From positions 62,001 to 126,000 of the forward strand of contig NZ_JALKAC010000003.1 of assembly GCF_024171645.1 (NCBI RefSeq): a stretch of 64,000 bases of DNA, read 5' to 3'. How positions within the stretch are numbered: the stretch's first letter is position 1; each line of letters opens with the position of its first letter. The translations under genes and the position numbers were made by a program. This DNA is from Flavobacterium sp. HSC-32F16. GTDB lineage: Bacteria > Bacteroidota > Bacteroidia > Flavobacteriales > Flavobacteriaceae. Below are positions 25,731 to 34,605 of the stretch, piece by piece. The notes beneath the pieces are model-generated. The model was not told the origin of the DNA, searched no databases, and saw only the letters and a list, made by a program, of their open reading frames with translations.

Positions 25731-26498
25731 ATGAATAGAATTTTCTTTCTTTTTTATTTTCTTTTCTTTTGCGGTATTTCAAACGCACAGGATTCTTTGC
25801 TGAAGGAAGAACCTCCAATAATTAATTCTGTAAAGTTTACCGAAAAAGACATTCTAATTGACTCAGAATCAGTTGAAGCCAAAACTTTCTCAAAAAACTT
25901 CCAAAAAAAATATACCGATTCTGATTTCGTCTACGAATATAAAGCTCCAGAAAAAAACCTTTGGGATCGTTTTAAAGACTGGATTGCAAGTTTGTTAAGA
26001 AAACTGTTTTCTTTTAATGATCCGCAGACTTCTTTAAATGTGGCAGTTACATTACTTCGAATAATTGGGGTGGCTGTTATTATTGTGGTAATTTATTTGA
26101 TTGTAAAAGCCATTATCAATAAAGAAGGGCAATGGATTTTTGGTAAAAACGCCAACAAAAGAACCGTTTATTACTCAGAACTTGAAAAGAATATTCACCT
26201 TTTAGATTTCGAGAAATTAATTAAAGAAAGTCTGGAAGCCGGCGAAAAACGTACTGCTGTGCGATATTATTATTTATGGCTTTTAAAAACAATGGCGCAG
26301 CATAATTATATTGAATGGGATATCGAAAAAACAAATTCAGATTATTTATACGAAATTCAAAATCCCAAACATAAAGAAGAGTTTATGTATTTGTCTTACC
26401 TCTACAATTATATTTGGTATGGCGAATTTGAAATTGATGAAACGGTGTTCAATAAAACCGAAAATAGATTTAAGAATGCTTTAAAAACCTTTAGCTGA
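25731..26498 (+). CDS. DUF4129-type membrane protein
   Basis: The 255-residue protein has a signal peptide (ISNA-Q), a periplasmic N-terminal part, one strong helix (VTLLRIIGVAVIIVVIYLIV, about 107-126) and a C-terminal cytoplasmic domain with ALEAGEKRTAVRYYYLWLLKTM-like helices. This C-terminal block is the DUF4129 region. The stop overlaps the next start by one base. It is predicted to be part of the membrane assembly served by MoxR ATPase and the DUF58 protein. Confidence 0.8.
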   Translation: MNRIFFLFYFLFFCGISNAQDSLLKEEPPIINSVKFTEKDILIDSESVEAKTFSKNFQKKYTDSDFVYEYKAPEKNLWDRFKDWIASLLRKLFSFNDPQTSLNVAVTLLRIIGVAVIIVVIYLIVKAIINKEGQWIFGKNANKRTVYYSELEKNIHLLDFEKLIKESLEAGEKRTAVRYYYLWLLKTMAQHNYIEWDIEKTNSDYLYEIQNPKHKEEFMYLSYLYNYIWYGEFEIDETVFNKTENRFKNALKTFS

Positions 26499-27703
26499 TG
26501 AATAAAAGTATAAAAATATACATAGCTGTTTTGGTTCTTATTTTAATCTTAATTCTAATAGGAGATTACAACAAACAAAAACCAATCGACTGGCGTCCAA
26601 CCTACTCTGTTAACGACAAAATCCCTTACGGCTTATATGTCTTTGACAAAGAAATTGGCGGTATCCTTAAAAAACAAAAAATTGAAAGAATTTCTGACAT
26701 CACGCCGTATGAGTTTTTAGATTCAAAATACGATGAAGATACTTTGGTTGAAACTTATTCTGTAAAAGGAACTTTCATCAATATTTCGCAGCAAAATAAT
26801 ATTGACGAACAATCGGTAAAAGAAATCATGTATTTTGTATCGCACGGAAATAATGCTTTTTTGAGCATGACCGATTTTCCTAAAACTTTATTAGATAGTT
26901 TAAAATTTGAATATTCATCTAACTTACTTAAAACCAAAGATGCTTCGGTATGGATGGCTAATAAAAAACTAAGTTCAAAAATATACAAATCGACCAGTGA
27001 GATAGCCGATTATTTTTCTAAAATCGACACATTAAACACCACTGTTTTAGGTTACGAAGGAAATCCGAAATACAAAAAAAACATCAATTTTATAAAAGTA
27101 CCTTATAAAAACGGATATTTCTTTTTACACGCAAATCCGGTTGCTTTTACAAATTATAATCTGCTGAAAAAAGACCGTTATCAATATACCGAAAAAGTAT
27201 TATCCTATATTCCGAAAGGAGATGTTTTTTGGTATACAAAATCGCCAAATGATGAAAATATTTCGGCCTCACCGCTTCGTTATATTTTTAGTCAGCCTGC
27301 TTTAAAATGGGCTTGGTACTTATTTTTAATCGGAATGCTGATTTTTATATTGTTCAATGCCAAAAGAAAACAACGAATAGTTCCTATTTTACAGCCATTG
27401 TCTAATTTAACGATTGATTTTACCAAAACAATTGGAAATCTGTATTATCAGGAAGGCGATCACAAAAATATAATTGATAAAAAAATCATTTATTTCCTGG
27501 AAAGAATCCGAACCGAATATTTAATCGATACCACAAATCTGGATGACGAGTTTGTAAAAAAACTGCAGCATAAAACCGGTAAAGACGAAAAAGACATTCA
27601 GGAACTCGTATTTTTAATCAACGAACATCGAAATAGTTATCACGCAAATATTGAAGAGGATTTAATCCGAATTAATAATGCAATAGAAAAGATTTTACAT
27701 TAA
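26498..27703 (+). CDS. DUF4350 domain-containing protein
   Basis: The 401-residue protein has an N-terminal anchor helix (IYIAVLVLILILILIG), a periplasmic Rossmann-like DUF4350 domain (YSVNDKIPYGLYVFDKEIGGIL, about 36-57; VSHGNNAFLSMTDFP), then a second helix (KWAWYLFLIGMLIFILFNA, about 271-289) followed by a cytoplasmic helical tail. The layout is typical of the DUF4350 protein of Bacteroidetes MoxR clusters. It is coupled with the DUF4129 gene. Confidence 0.85.
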   Translation: MNKSIKIYIAVLVLILILILIGDYNKQKPIDWRPTYSVNDKIPYGLYVFDKEIGGILKKQKIERISDITPYEFLDSKYDEDTLVETYSVKGTFINISQQNNIDEQSVKEIMYFVSHGNNAFLSMTDFPKTLLDSLKFEYSSNLLKTKDASVWMANKKLSSKIYKSTSEIADYFSKIDTLNTTVLGYEGNPKYKKNINFIKVPYKNGYFFLHANPVAFTNYNLLKKDRYQYTEKVLSYIPKGDVFWYTKSPNDENISASPLRYIFSQPALKWAWYLFLIGMLIFILFNAKRKQRIVPILQPLSNLTIDFTKTIGNLYYQEGDHKNIIDKKIIYFLERIRTEYLIDTTNLDDEFVKKLQHKTGKDEKDIQELVFLINEHRNSYHANIEEDLIRINNAIEKILH

Positions 27704-27728
27704 ACTCAATCAGAAAAACATACCAAAC

Positions 27729-28742
27729 ATGGACGATATTAATACATCAAAAACGGAAATCACAAACGAAAATGTGAATTTTGAAACGAGATTAAATTTA
27801 GCTCCTCTTTTAGATCACGTTAATGCGATTAAAAAAGAAATCGAAACCGTAATTGTAGGACAGCACAAAATGGTCGATCAGCTTTTGGTTGCTATTTTAT
27901 CAAACGGACACGTTTTATTAGAAGGTGTTCCGGGAGTTGCTAAAACCATCACGGCAAAACTGCTTTCTAAAACTTTACATATTGGCTTTAGCCGAATTCA
28001 GTTTACACCGGATTTAATGCCTTCGGATATTTTAGGTACTTCAATCTTCAACCTGAAAACTTCAGAATTTGAGTTTAAAAAAGGGCCTATCTTTTCTAAT
28101 TTAATTTTAATTGATGAGATAAACCGTGCTCCGGCAAAAACTCAGGCCGCTCTTTTTGAAGTTATGGAGGAACGCCAGATTACGATTGACGGATCAGGAT
28201 ATAAGTTAGAAACTCCGTTTTTGGTAATTGCAACCCAAAATCCAATAGAGCAAGAAGGGACGTATCGTTTACCAGAAGCACAATTAGACCGTTTCTTGTT
28301 TAAAATCACGATTGATTATCCAAAATTAGACGAAGAAATTCTGATTATTCAAAGAGAACATTTATTACAGGATCATGGTAAACTGGAAGCTATAAAAACG
28401 ATTCTTTCTTCATCTGAAATCAATCAATATCAAGCTTTAATCAAACAAATTAGAGTGGAGCAGAATTTACTGGAATATATTGCTCGAATTGTAGTAAATA
28501 CGCGCGAAAATGCCTTTTTATATTTAGGCGCTTCTCCTCGTGCTTCTATCGCAATTTTGAACGCTTCAAAAGGTTTCGCTGCCATTCGCGGACGCGATTT
28601 TGTAACGCCTGAAGATATTAAAGAAGCTGCTATTCCGGTTTTACAACACCGCGTAATCGTAACACCAGAACGCGAAATGGAAGGAATTACCAGCTCTGAA
28701 ATTATTAAACAAATCATTGAAACTGTCGAAATACCGAGATAA
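27729..28742 (+). CDS. MoxR family AAA+ ATPase
   Basis: The 337-residue AAA+ protein has Walker A GVPGVAKT (about 66-73), Walker B LILIDEINRAPAKTQAALFEVMEE, and the sensor region VIATQNPIEQEGTYRLPEAQLDRFLFK. The MoxR lid follows with NASKGFAAIRGRDFVTPEDI. These ATPases act with DUF58 (vWA-like) partners to remodel or assemble membrane complexes. The partner gene is at 29474, separated here by one inserted gene. Confidence 0.95.
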   Translation: MDDINTSKTEITNENVNFETRLNLAPLLDHVNAIKKEIETVIVGQHKMVDQLLVAILSNGHVLLEGVPGVAKTITAKLLSKTLHIGFSRIQFTPDLMPSDILGTSIFNLKTSEFEFKKGPIFSNLILIDEINRAPAKTQAALFEVMEERQITIDGSGYKLETPFLVIATQNPIEQEGTYRLPEAQLDRFLFKITIDYPKLDEEILIIQREHLLQDHGKLEAIKTILSSSEINQYQALIKQIRVEQNLLEYIARIVVNTRENAFLYLGASPRASIAILNASKGFAAIRGRDFVTPEDIKEAAIPVLQHRVIVTPEREMEGITSSEIIKQIIETVEIPR

Positions 28743-28841
28743 GTTAGTATTCCGTTTAAAGTTAGCACTGGGACTGAAAACTGTAACTGAATACTGTGAC
28801 TGATCCAGATAACTATCGGGAGCGACTGTAAACTTAAAAAA
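28743..28841. repeat. Dispersed intergenic repeat between moxR and the inserted gene
   Basis: The spacer holds ACTGAAAACTG, AACTGAATACTG and GATAACTATCGGGAGC units. The ACTGAATACT/CAGTTTTCAG type also occurs at 59600-59760, and a GTCGGGACGGGGAC relative lies at 34513-34530. It looks like accumulated spacer repeat, not a promoter. Confidence 0.45.
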
Positions 28842-29450
28842 ATGACCATTAATAAATTACTTTTCCTATTCTCACTTTGGATTATGGCGGTTAGCTTTAA
28901 ACCTTCGGGTGATGTTGTTTTAGAAAATGAAAGAAAAACATTTTATTTTGCCACTGACAAACAACAGCTTGAAAGTTTAATTCGAAAAACGTATGAGTGG
29001 GTAGAAAACAAAAACTCAAACCAAGATTTTGATCCTATAGAAAACAAAAAAGGCGACAAATATGTTGGATTAAACCTAAACATGCATAAAAAAAGACTGG
29101 AAGAACTTAAAAAAACGAATTTCTTCTCACAGCAATTTTTAGACAATTACAATAAAATTGCACTAAAACTTGACGCCAATCTTAAAAGTAAAAAAATAGA
29201 ATGGCTTGTTGGAGAGATGCCTCCTTTTGGCAGCGATTCAAATGCGTGGTGCAATTGTCAGGATAACCCTGAACAATATTGGAAAACAATGAAAATTAAA
29301 GATCTTAAAATCGATAATAATAAAGCTTCCTTTAAATGGATCTGGTCATGGGAAGGTGAATACAAAGTTACAGCCGTTAAAGAAAACGGTGTCTGGAAAA
29401 TTTCTTACCTTGAAGGTTTTGATTTTGAAGAATTCACCCAAATTTATTAG
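28842..29450 (+). CDS. Secreted protein of unknown function inside the MoxR/DUF58 operon
   Basis: The 202-residue protein has an N-terminal hydrophobic segment (LLFLFSLWIMAVSF). I do not recognise a firm family. The repeated pattern of FYFATDKQQLESLIRKTYEWV, FSQQFLDNYNKIALKL and a Trp-rich C-terminal sheet (ASFKWIWSWEGEYKVTAVKENGVWKIS) resembles DUF3828-like secreted proteins. It is not part of the usual MoxR-DUF58 set, and the repeats before it suggest a later insertion. The DUF58 gene starts 23 nt after it. Confidence 0.65.
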   Translation: MTINKLLFLFSLWIMAVSFKPSGDVVLENERKTFYFATDKQQLESLIRKTYEWVENKNSNQDFDPIENKKGDKYVGLNLNMHKKRLEELKKTNFFSQQFLDNYNKIALKLDANLKSKKIEWLVGEMPPFGSDSNAWCNCQDNPEQYWKTMKIKDLKIDNNKASFKWIWSWEGEYKVTAVKENGVWKISYLEGFDFEEFTQIY

Positions 29451-29473
29451 CAAAATATAAAAAATTAAGAAAC

Positions 29474-30805
29474 TTGAAATCAATAAAAAGTCTATACCTG
29501 AATAATTTCTTTTTCTATGTGCTTTTGGGCATTATAGTATTATTTGTCTGCGCTTTTATATTTCCCAATTTATACAATGCGGTTTGGTTTGTTCTTTTGA
29601 TTTTAGTGACTTTTCTCGCACTTGATTTTCTGATTTTATACTTAACAAAAACAGGAATTGAAGCCGAAAGAATTGCTCCCGAAAAGCTATCGAACGGAGA
29701 TTTAAATCCAATAAAAATTCAAATCAAAAATCAGTATACTTTTCCAATTTTAGTTAAGATAATTGATGAGATTCCGTTTCAGTTTCAGGTTCGTGATTTT
29801 AAAATTGTAAAATCCATAAAAGCCTCCAACCATCAGGAATTTGGTTACGACCTGCGTCCTACAGAACGCGGCGAATATCATTTTGGTGCTTTAAATGTAT
29901 ATGTTTCTTCTCCTTTAAGATTAATTTCAAGAAGATTTTCTTTTGCAAAAGATCAAATGGTGCCAACGTATCCGTCCTATATCCAATTGAGAAAATACGA
30001 TTTGCTGGCCTTTTCGAATAATTTACATCAATACGGGATTAAAAAAATCCGCCGAATTGGACATACAATGGAATTTGAACAAATTAAAGAATATGTTCAG
30101 GGCGATGATCTTCGAACTTTAAACTGGAAAGCCACAGCAAAGAAAAATTCTCTGATGGTTAATCAGTTTCAGGACGAAAAATCACAGTCGGTTTACATGG
30201 CAATTGACAAAGGACGCGTTATGCAAATGCCTTTTGACGGGTTAAGTTTGTTAGATTATGCGATAAATTCAACTTTAGTTTTATCGAATGTAATTTTGAA
30301 AAAACAAGATAAAGCCGGACTTTTTTCTTTCTCTAAAAAAGTAGAAAACCGAGTTTTTGCCGAAAGAAGAGGCTCTCAGATGCAAAAAATTCTGGAGACT
30401 TTATACAACGTTAAAACTGATTTTTTCGAAAGCGATTACAGCCGATTATATGTTGATATTAAGAAAAACATCAACCAAAGAAGTTTAATTATTCTGTACA
30501 CCAATTTCGAAACCATGGATGGTTTAAATCGCCAATTGCCCTATTTAAAAGGAATTGCGAAAAGTCATTTATTGGTTGTTGTCTTTTTCCAGAATACGGA
30601 ATTAAATGCTATTATCAATAAAAAAACCGATACCATCCAGGAAGTTTACGACAAAGTAATTGCTGAAAAATTCATGTTCGAAAAACGATTAATTGCTAAT
30701 GAATTAAAGAAATACGGAATTCATTCGGTTTTAACGCAGCCAGAAAATTTGACTTTAGATGCTATTAATAAATATTTGGAAATTAAGTCCAGAGGGATTT
30801 TATAA
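29474..30805 (+). CDS. DUF58 domain-containing protein
   Basis: The 443-residue protein has two N-terminal transmembrane helices (about 10-55), a beta-sandwich region (RDFKIVKSIKASNHQEFGYDLRPTERGEYHFG), and the DUF58 core with QYGIKKIRRIGHTMEFEQIKEYVQGDDLRTLNWKATAK (about 180-218), then a vWA-like domain. It would partner the MoxR ATPase. The start is TTG at 29474 with no ATG in a suitable place, and an AAGAAAC ribosome site precedes it. Confidence 0.88.
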   Translation: MKSIKSLYLNNFFFYVLLGIIVLFVCAFIFPNLYNAVWFVLLILVTFLALDFLILYLTKTGIEAERIAPEKLSNGDLNPIKIQIKNQYTFPILVKIIDEIPFQFQVRDFKIVKSIKASNHQEFGYDLRPTERGEYHFGALNVYVSSPLRLISRRFSFAKDQMVPTYPSYIQLRKYDLLAFSNNLHQYGIKKIRRIGHTMEFEQIKEYVQGDDLRTLNWKATAKKNSLMVNQFQDEKSQSVYMAIDKGRVMQMPFDGLSLLDYAINSTLVLSNVILKKQDKAGLFSFSKKVENRVFAERRGSQMQKILETLYNVKTDFFESDYSRLYVDIKKNINQRSLIILYTNFETMDGLNRQLPYLKGIAKSHLLVVVFFQNTELNAIINKKTDTIQEVYDKVIAEKFMFEKRLIANELKKYGIHSVLTQPENLTLDAINKYLEIKSRGIL

Positions 30806-30865
30806 ATTCTTTATTTCTTCCAAAAATCATCAATCAAAAAGCATCAATCAAAATCCAATACATAA

Positions 30866-32233
30866 ATGAAACAGCTGTTTATCACTGCTTTATTATTTTT
30901 TACCCTAACTTTTTTTGGACAAATCCCAAACACCTTAACGCCAAATGATAAAGTTTATGGACTTTCAAAATTCTGGCAGGAAGTAAATTACAATTTTGTA
31001 TATCTTGATAAAGTAGACAGAACAATGTGGGATAATCGATACAAAGAGCTTATTACCATTGTTCAAAACACAAAAAACGACTACGAATATTACCGCGAAC
31101 TTCAAAAATTTTGTGCTTTATTAAAAGACGGACATACAAATGTTTATTTTCCAAAAAGCATCCAACCAATGAATGATATGTTTGGCAGCTACAGATTATT
31201 CACTAAAAACATTGAAGGCAAAGCCATAATTATCCGAACAAATTACAGCAAAAAAAATGAAATTCCCGTGGGAAGCGAAATCATTGAAGTGAATGGAAAA
31301 TCAACTCAAAAATTTATTGATGAGAATACTGCTCCTTACCTATCTTCTTCTACCGATTATGTTTTAAAGGATTTAAGTATTTCAAATCTATTAAAAGGGC
31401 TTGAAGGAGAAACTTTTATAATTAAAATAAAAAAGCCAAATAACAAAATCATTGAGCTGTCATTAACGCATAAAAAAACAGAGGAAAAAGAAGTTTTTCC
31501 TGCCGAAACCAAAAAACAGCTTTTAGATTTTAAATGGGCAAATAAAGAAACAGCTTATCTTTCATTAAATTCATTCAGTGATGAAAAAATTGATAGTTTG
31601 TTCGTTACAAAACTTCCTGAATTATATAAGGCAAAATCATTAATCGTTGATTTACGCAGTAATGGAGGCGGAAGTACAAGTATTGGAACCGAGATATTAC
31701 AATACCTGACAAATGATACCATCCTTTATGGATCGCGCCAAAAAACAAGAGATCATCTTCCGGCTTACAAAGCATGGGGAAAATTTATAGACGCTAAAGA
31801 CACCATAAACATTCCGTGGAAGAAAAAAGCCTATTTATCTTATCACGATCAATTTTATTTTGATTTTGAATATAATCCAACTACTATTCAACTAAATTCT
31901 AAAAGAATTGTAGTTCCAACAGTAATTTTATTTGGTCATAATACCGCTTCGGCCGCTGAAGATTTCTTGATTTTTACCGATAATCAAAAACATATGATTA
32001 AAATGGGCGAAAAATCATATGGAAGTACAGGACAGCCTTTTTTGTTTGATTTACCCGGAGGCGGATATGCCAGAGTCTGCACCAAAAAAGACACTTATCC
32101 GGATGGAAGGGAATTTGTAGGCTATGGAATAAAACCTGATATCGAAATTGCACCTACTCTAAATGATTATCTAAACAATAAAGACAGCGTATTAGAAGAA
32201 GCCGTTAAATATTTAAAAACTCAGAAAAAGTAA
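30866..32233 (+). CDS. S41 family peptidase (secreted)
   Basis: The 455-residue protein has a signal peptide (cleavage near FFG-Q). It has a PDZ-like part (VGSEIIEVNGKSTQKFI), then the S41 core with IVDLRSNGGGST and the nucleophile region FGHNTASAAEDFLIF. The Lys used by Ctp-type proteases 25 residues after the Ser is a Ser here (GEKSYGST), so the site is closer to the tricorn type. It is probably a periplasmic peptidase of unknown substrate. It follows the DUF58 gene after 60 nt. Confidence 0.88.
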   Translation: MKQLFITALLFFTLTFFGQIPNTLTPNDKVYGLSKFWQEVNYNFVYLDKVDRTMWDNRYKELITIVQNTKNDYEYYRELQKFCALLKDGHTNVYFPKSIQPMNDMFGSYRLFTKNIEGKAIIIRTNYSKKNEIPVGSEIIEVNGKSTQKFIDENTAPYLSSSTDYVLKDLSISNLLKGLEGETFIIKIKKPNNKIIELSLTHKKTEEKEVFPAETKKQLLDFKWANKETAYLSLNSFSDEKIDSLFVTKLPELYKAKSLIVDLRSNGGGSTSIGTEILQYLTNDTILYGSRQKTRDHLPAYKAWGKFIDAKDTINIPWKKKAYLSYHDQFYFDFEYNPTTIQLNSKRIVVPTVILFGHNTASAAEDFLIFTDNQKHMIKMGEKSYGSTGQPFLFDLPGGGYARVCTKKDTYPDGREFVGYGIKPDIEIAPTLNDYLNNKDSVLEEAVKYLKTQKK

Positions 32234-32357
32234 TTTCAAACTATTAATTTTCAATAATCGAAGAAACATAAAAAATGTTTATTTCTTAAAACTGAATAAT
32301 CAGCCATTCTGTTTTTTATAAATATCTTTAATCTTCTAATTTGTAAAACTATAAGGA

Positions 32358-33443
32358 ATGAAAAAATCAATTCTAATTCTATTTATTTTAACCCGCTTTT
32401 TATCTTCTGCACAAAAAACAGAAAACATAATCATTATTACAACTGACGGATTTAGATGGCAGGAAGTTTTTAAAGGATTAGATACTGCAATTGCCAATGA
32501 TAAAAAATTCAATCAGGGAGACAGCACTTACATTTACAAAAAATATTCAGGTTTAGATTTTACAGCGTCACGCCAAAAAATTATGCCTTTTTTTTGGTCA
32601 GAAATTGTCTCGAAAGGACAAATTTATGGCAATCGTGATTTAGGGAATAAAGTTGATGTTGCTAATCCGTATTGGTTTAGTTATCCCGGATACAGCGAAA
32701 TCATGACCGGAAATGTCGATGTTAAAGTAAATTCAAACGGTTATCAGGCCAATCCAAACGTTAATATTTTAGAATTCTTAAACAAACAGCCAAAACTAAA
32801 AGACAAAACTGCAGCCTTTGGTGCGTGGGATGCTTTTGACCGAATTTTAAATGAAGAAAGGAGTGGTTTTCCTGTAATTTCTGCTTTTGATAATGTGGGT
32901 GGTAACAAACCAAATCCAACTCAAAAACTATTAAACGAAATGCGAAATAATTCGTTTAAGCCTTTTCATGAAGATGAATGCTTGGATGTTTTTACACATT
33001 ACCAGGCAATGGACGAGCTTAAAACCAAGAAACCAAAAGTTTTATACGTTGCGTATGGCGAAACCGACGAATGGGCACATCATGGTGATTACAGATCGTA
33101 TCTGGATGCTGCGAACCAAGTCGATAAATGGATTCAGGAAATATGGAATTTTGTGCAAAATGATGCTCAGTACAAAAACAAAACCACTTTATTTATAACC
33201 GTTGATCACGGGCGCGGTGATAAAATAAAATCGCAATGGAGAGATCACGGCGCTGATATTGAAGGCGCATCGCAAATTTGGTTCGCCGTAATGGGACCGG
33301 AAATTGCCCCAAAAGGTGAAATCAAAACAGATTCTCAAATTTACCAAAAACAATTCGCTCAGACTTTTGCAAAAATCATGGGATACAATTTTACAACAGA
33401 TCATCCTGTAGAAACTGAGGTAAAAGAAGTTTTTGAAAAATAG
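32358..33443 (+). CDS. Alkaline phosphatase superfamily hydrolase (phosphodiesterase type)
   Basis: The 361-residue secreted protein has a signal peptide (LSSA-Q). The metal-binding start IIIITTDGFRWQEVFKGLD has a likely Thr nucleophile, then YPGYSEIMTG, ETDEWAHHGDYRSYL and VDHGRGD with the second metal set, and WRDHGADI. These are the hallmarks of the type I phosphodiesterase/phosphatase group. It lacks the C/S-x-P-x-R motif of sulfatases, so the formylglycine enzyme at 54873 would not act on it. The substrate is unknown. Confidence 0.85.
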   Translation: MKKSILILFILTRFLSSAQKTENIIIITTDGFRWQEVFKGLDTAIANDKKFNQGDSTYIYKKYSGLDFTASRQKIMPFFWSEIVSKGQIYGNRDLGNKVDVANPYWFSYPGYSEIMTGNVDVKVNSNGYQANPNVNILEFLNKQPKLKDKTAAFGAWDAFDRILNEERSGFPVISAFDNVGGNKPNPTQKLLNEMRNNSFKPFHEDECLDVFTHYQAMDELKTKKPKVLYVAYGETDEWAHHGDYRSYLDAANQVDKWIQEIWNFVQNDAQYKNKTTLFITVDHGRGDKIKSQWRDHGADIEGASQIWFAVMGPEIAPKGEIKTDSQIYQKQFAQTFAKIMGYNFTTDHPVETEVKEVFEK

Positions 33444-33453
33444 ATTTTTTTTC

Positions 33454-33533
33454 GCCACGAATTACACGAATCTCCACTAATTTATTTTAATTGCGTTCAA
33501 TTACAATTCGTAAAAATTCGTGTAATTCGTGGC
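33454..33533. repeat. GCCACGAATTACACGAAT inverted repeat element
   Basis: A perfect 18-bp inverted repeat (33454-33471 with 33516-33533) surrounds 44 nt. The GCCACGAATT arm also appears at 6277, where it forms a terminator-like hairpin. Here it follows a plus-strand stop at 33443 but has no T run on that strand. Confidence 0.65.
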
Positions 33534-33578
33534 AAAAACTATAACTATTCAAAACCTTGCAGGACGAAAAAAACTCTG

Positions 33579-33606
33579 TACCTTTGAGCCTTTGCAACTT
33601 TGAGCC
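33579..33606 (+). promoter_or_regulatory. CCTTTG mini-repeat with a -7 box before the RNA methyltransferase
   Basis: TACCTTTG (33579-33586) is a perfect TAnnTTTG box inside a run of CCTTTG/ACTTTG units that ends 10 bases before ATG 33617. It belongs to the same repeat family as 6217 and 22934. Confidence 0.5.
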
Positions 33607-33616
33607 TTAAAAAAAA

Positions 33617-34405
33617 ATGAAACAAATAACTTCAGTTCAAAATCCGTTTATAAAATCGCTTGCTTTATTACAGGAAAAAGCAAAAGCCAGAAAACAAACC
33701 GGAACATTTTTAATTGAAGGACAACGTGAAATTTCATTAGCCATAAAAGGCGGTTACGAAATTGAAACCGTTTTATTTTTACCTGATTTAGTTACCGAAA
33801 ATCAAATCAATAAATTAGTTTCTCAATCGGTTCAGTTAATCGAGATCAACAAAGAAGTGTATCAAAAACTGGCTTACCGCGATACCACCGAAGGTATTTT
33901 GGCTGTAGCCAAAACCAAGTCGCTAAAATTATCTGATCTAAAATTATCAGACAATCCATTAATTTTAGTAGCCGAATCACTTGAAAAACCAGGAAATGTG
34001 GGTGCAGTTTTACGTACTGCCGATGCAGCAAATCTGGATGCTGTTTTAATTGCAGATCCAAAAAGTGATTTGTACAATCCGAATATTGTACGTTCAAGCG
34101 TTGGCTGTTTATTTACCAACCAAATTGCAACCGGAACAACTGAAGAAATTATTGCTTTTTTAAAAGAAAAAAAGATCAGTTTTTATTCGGCAACTTTACA
34201 AAATTCAACTTCATATCATACCCAAAACTTCATGACTCCAACTGCTTTGGTTGTGGGTACAGAGGCAACAGGATTATCTCAGAAATGGCGTGACGAAGCA
34301 ACACAAAACATCATTATTCCAATGCAGGGAGAAATCGACAGCATGAATGTTTCTGTCGCTGCCGCTATTTTAATTTTTGAAGCTAAAAGACAAAGAGGAT
34401 TTTAG
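33617..34405 (+). CDS. TrmH/SpoU family RNA 2'-O-methyltransferase
   Basis: The 262-residue protein has an N-terminal L30e-like substrate domain (about 1-100) and a SPOUT knot domain. The three motifs are visible: AESLEKPGNVGAVLRTADAA (motif 1), VVGTEATGLS (motif 2) and IPMQGEIDSMNVSVAAAILIFEA (motif 3, with the SAM-binding loop and the key Ser/Asn). It methylates rRNA or tRNA ribose, with the exact target unknown. Confidence 0.93.
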   Translation: MKQITSVQNPFIKSLALLQEKAKARKQTGTFLIEGQREISLAIKGGYEIETVLFLPDLVTENQINKLVSQSVQLIEINKEVYQKLAYRDTTEGILAVAKTKSLKLSDLKLSDNPLILVAESLEKPGNVGAVLRTADAANLDAVLIADPKSDLYNPNIVRSSVGCLFTNQIATGTTEEIIAFLKEKKISFYSATLQNSTSYHTQNFMTPTALVVGTEATGLSQKWRDEATQNIIIPMQGEIDSMNVSVAAAILIFEAKRQRGF

Positions 34406-34605
34406 ATTTTAGATTTATAAAAAATCGCTCTGCTCTTTTTTATTGGAATTTGGAATTTATTTTTAAGTCGAAGTCTCTTTTCAGCAATGAAATTTCTATC
34501 ACGATCCAGAGGCGTCGGGACGGGGACTAAAATCTAAAATCAACAATCCATTCCCTTGTGTATGTTGGAACTTATTCTTATTTTTAGTACTTGAACTATG
34601 CCGTT

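Noticed and set aside
32358..33443. A sulfatase that would be the client of the formylglycine-generating enzyme
   Set aside because: The nucleophile region is TTDGF and there is no C/S-x-P-x-R motif, so this is a phosphodiesterase-type hydrolase.
34591..34605. Start of the Rel protein at TTG 34591
   Set aside because: ATG 34606 is five codons later and gives a normal N terminus for the family.
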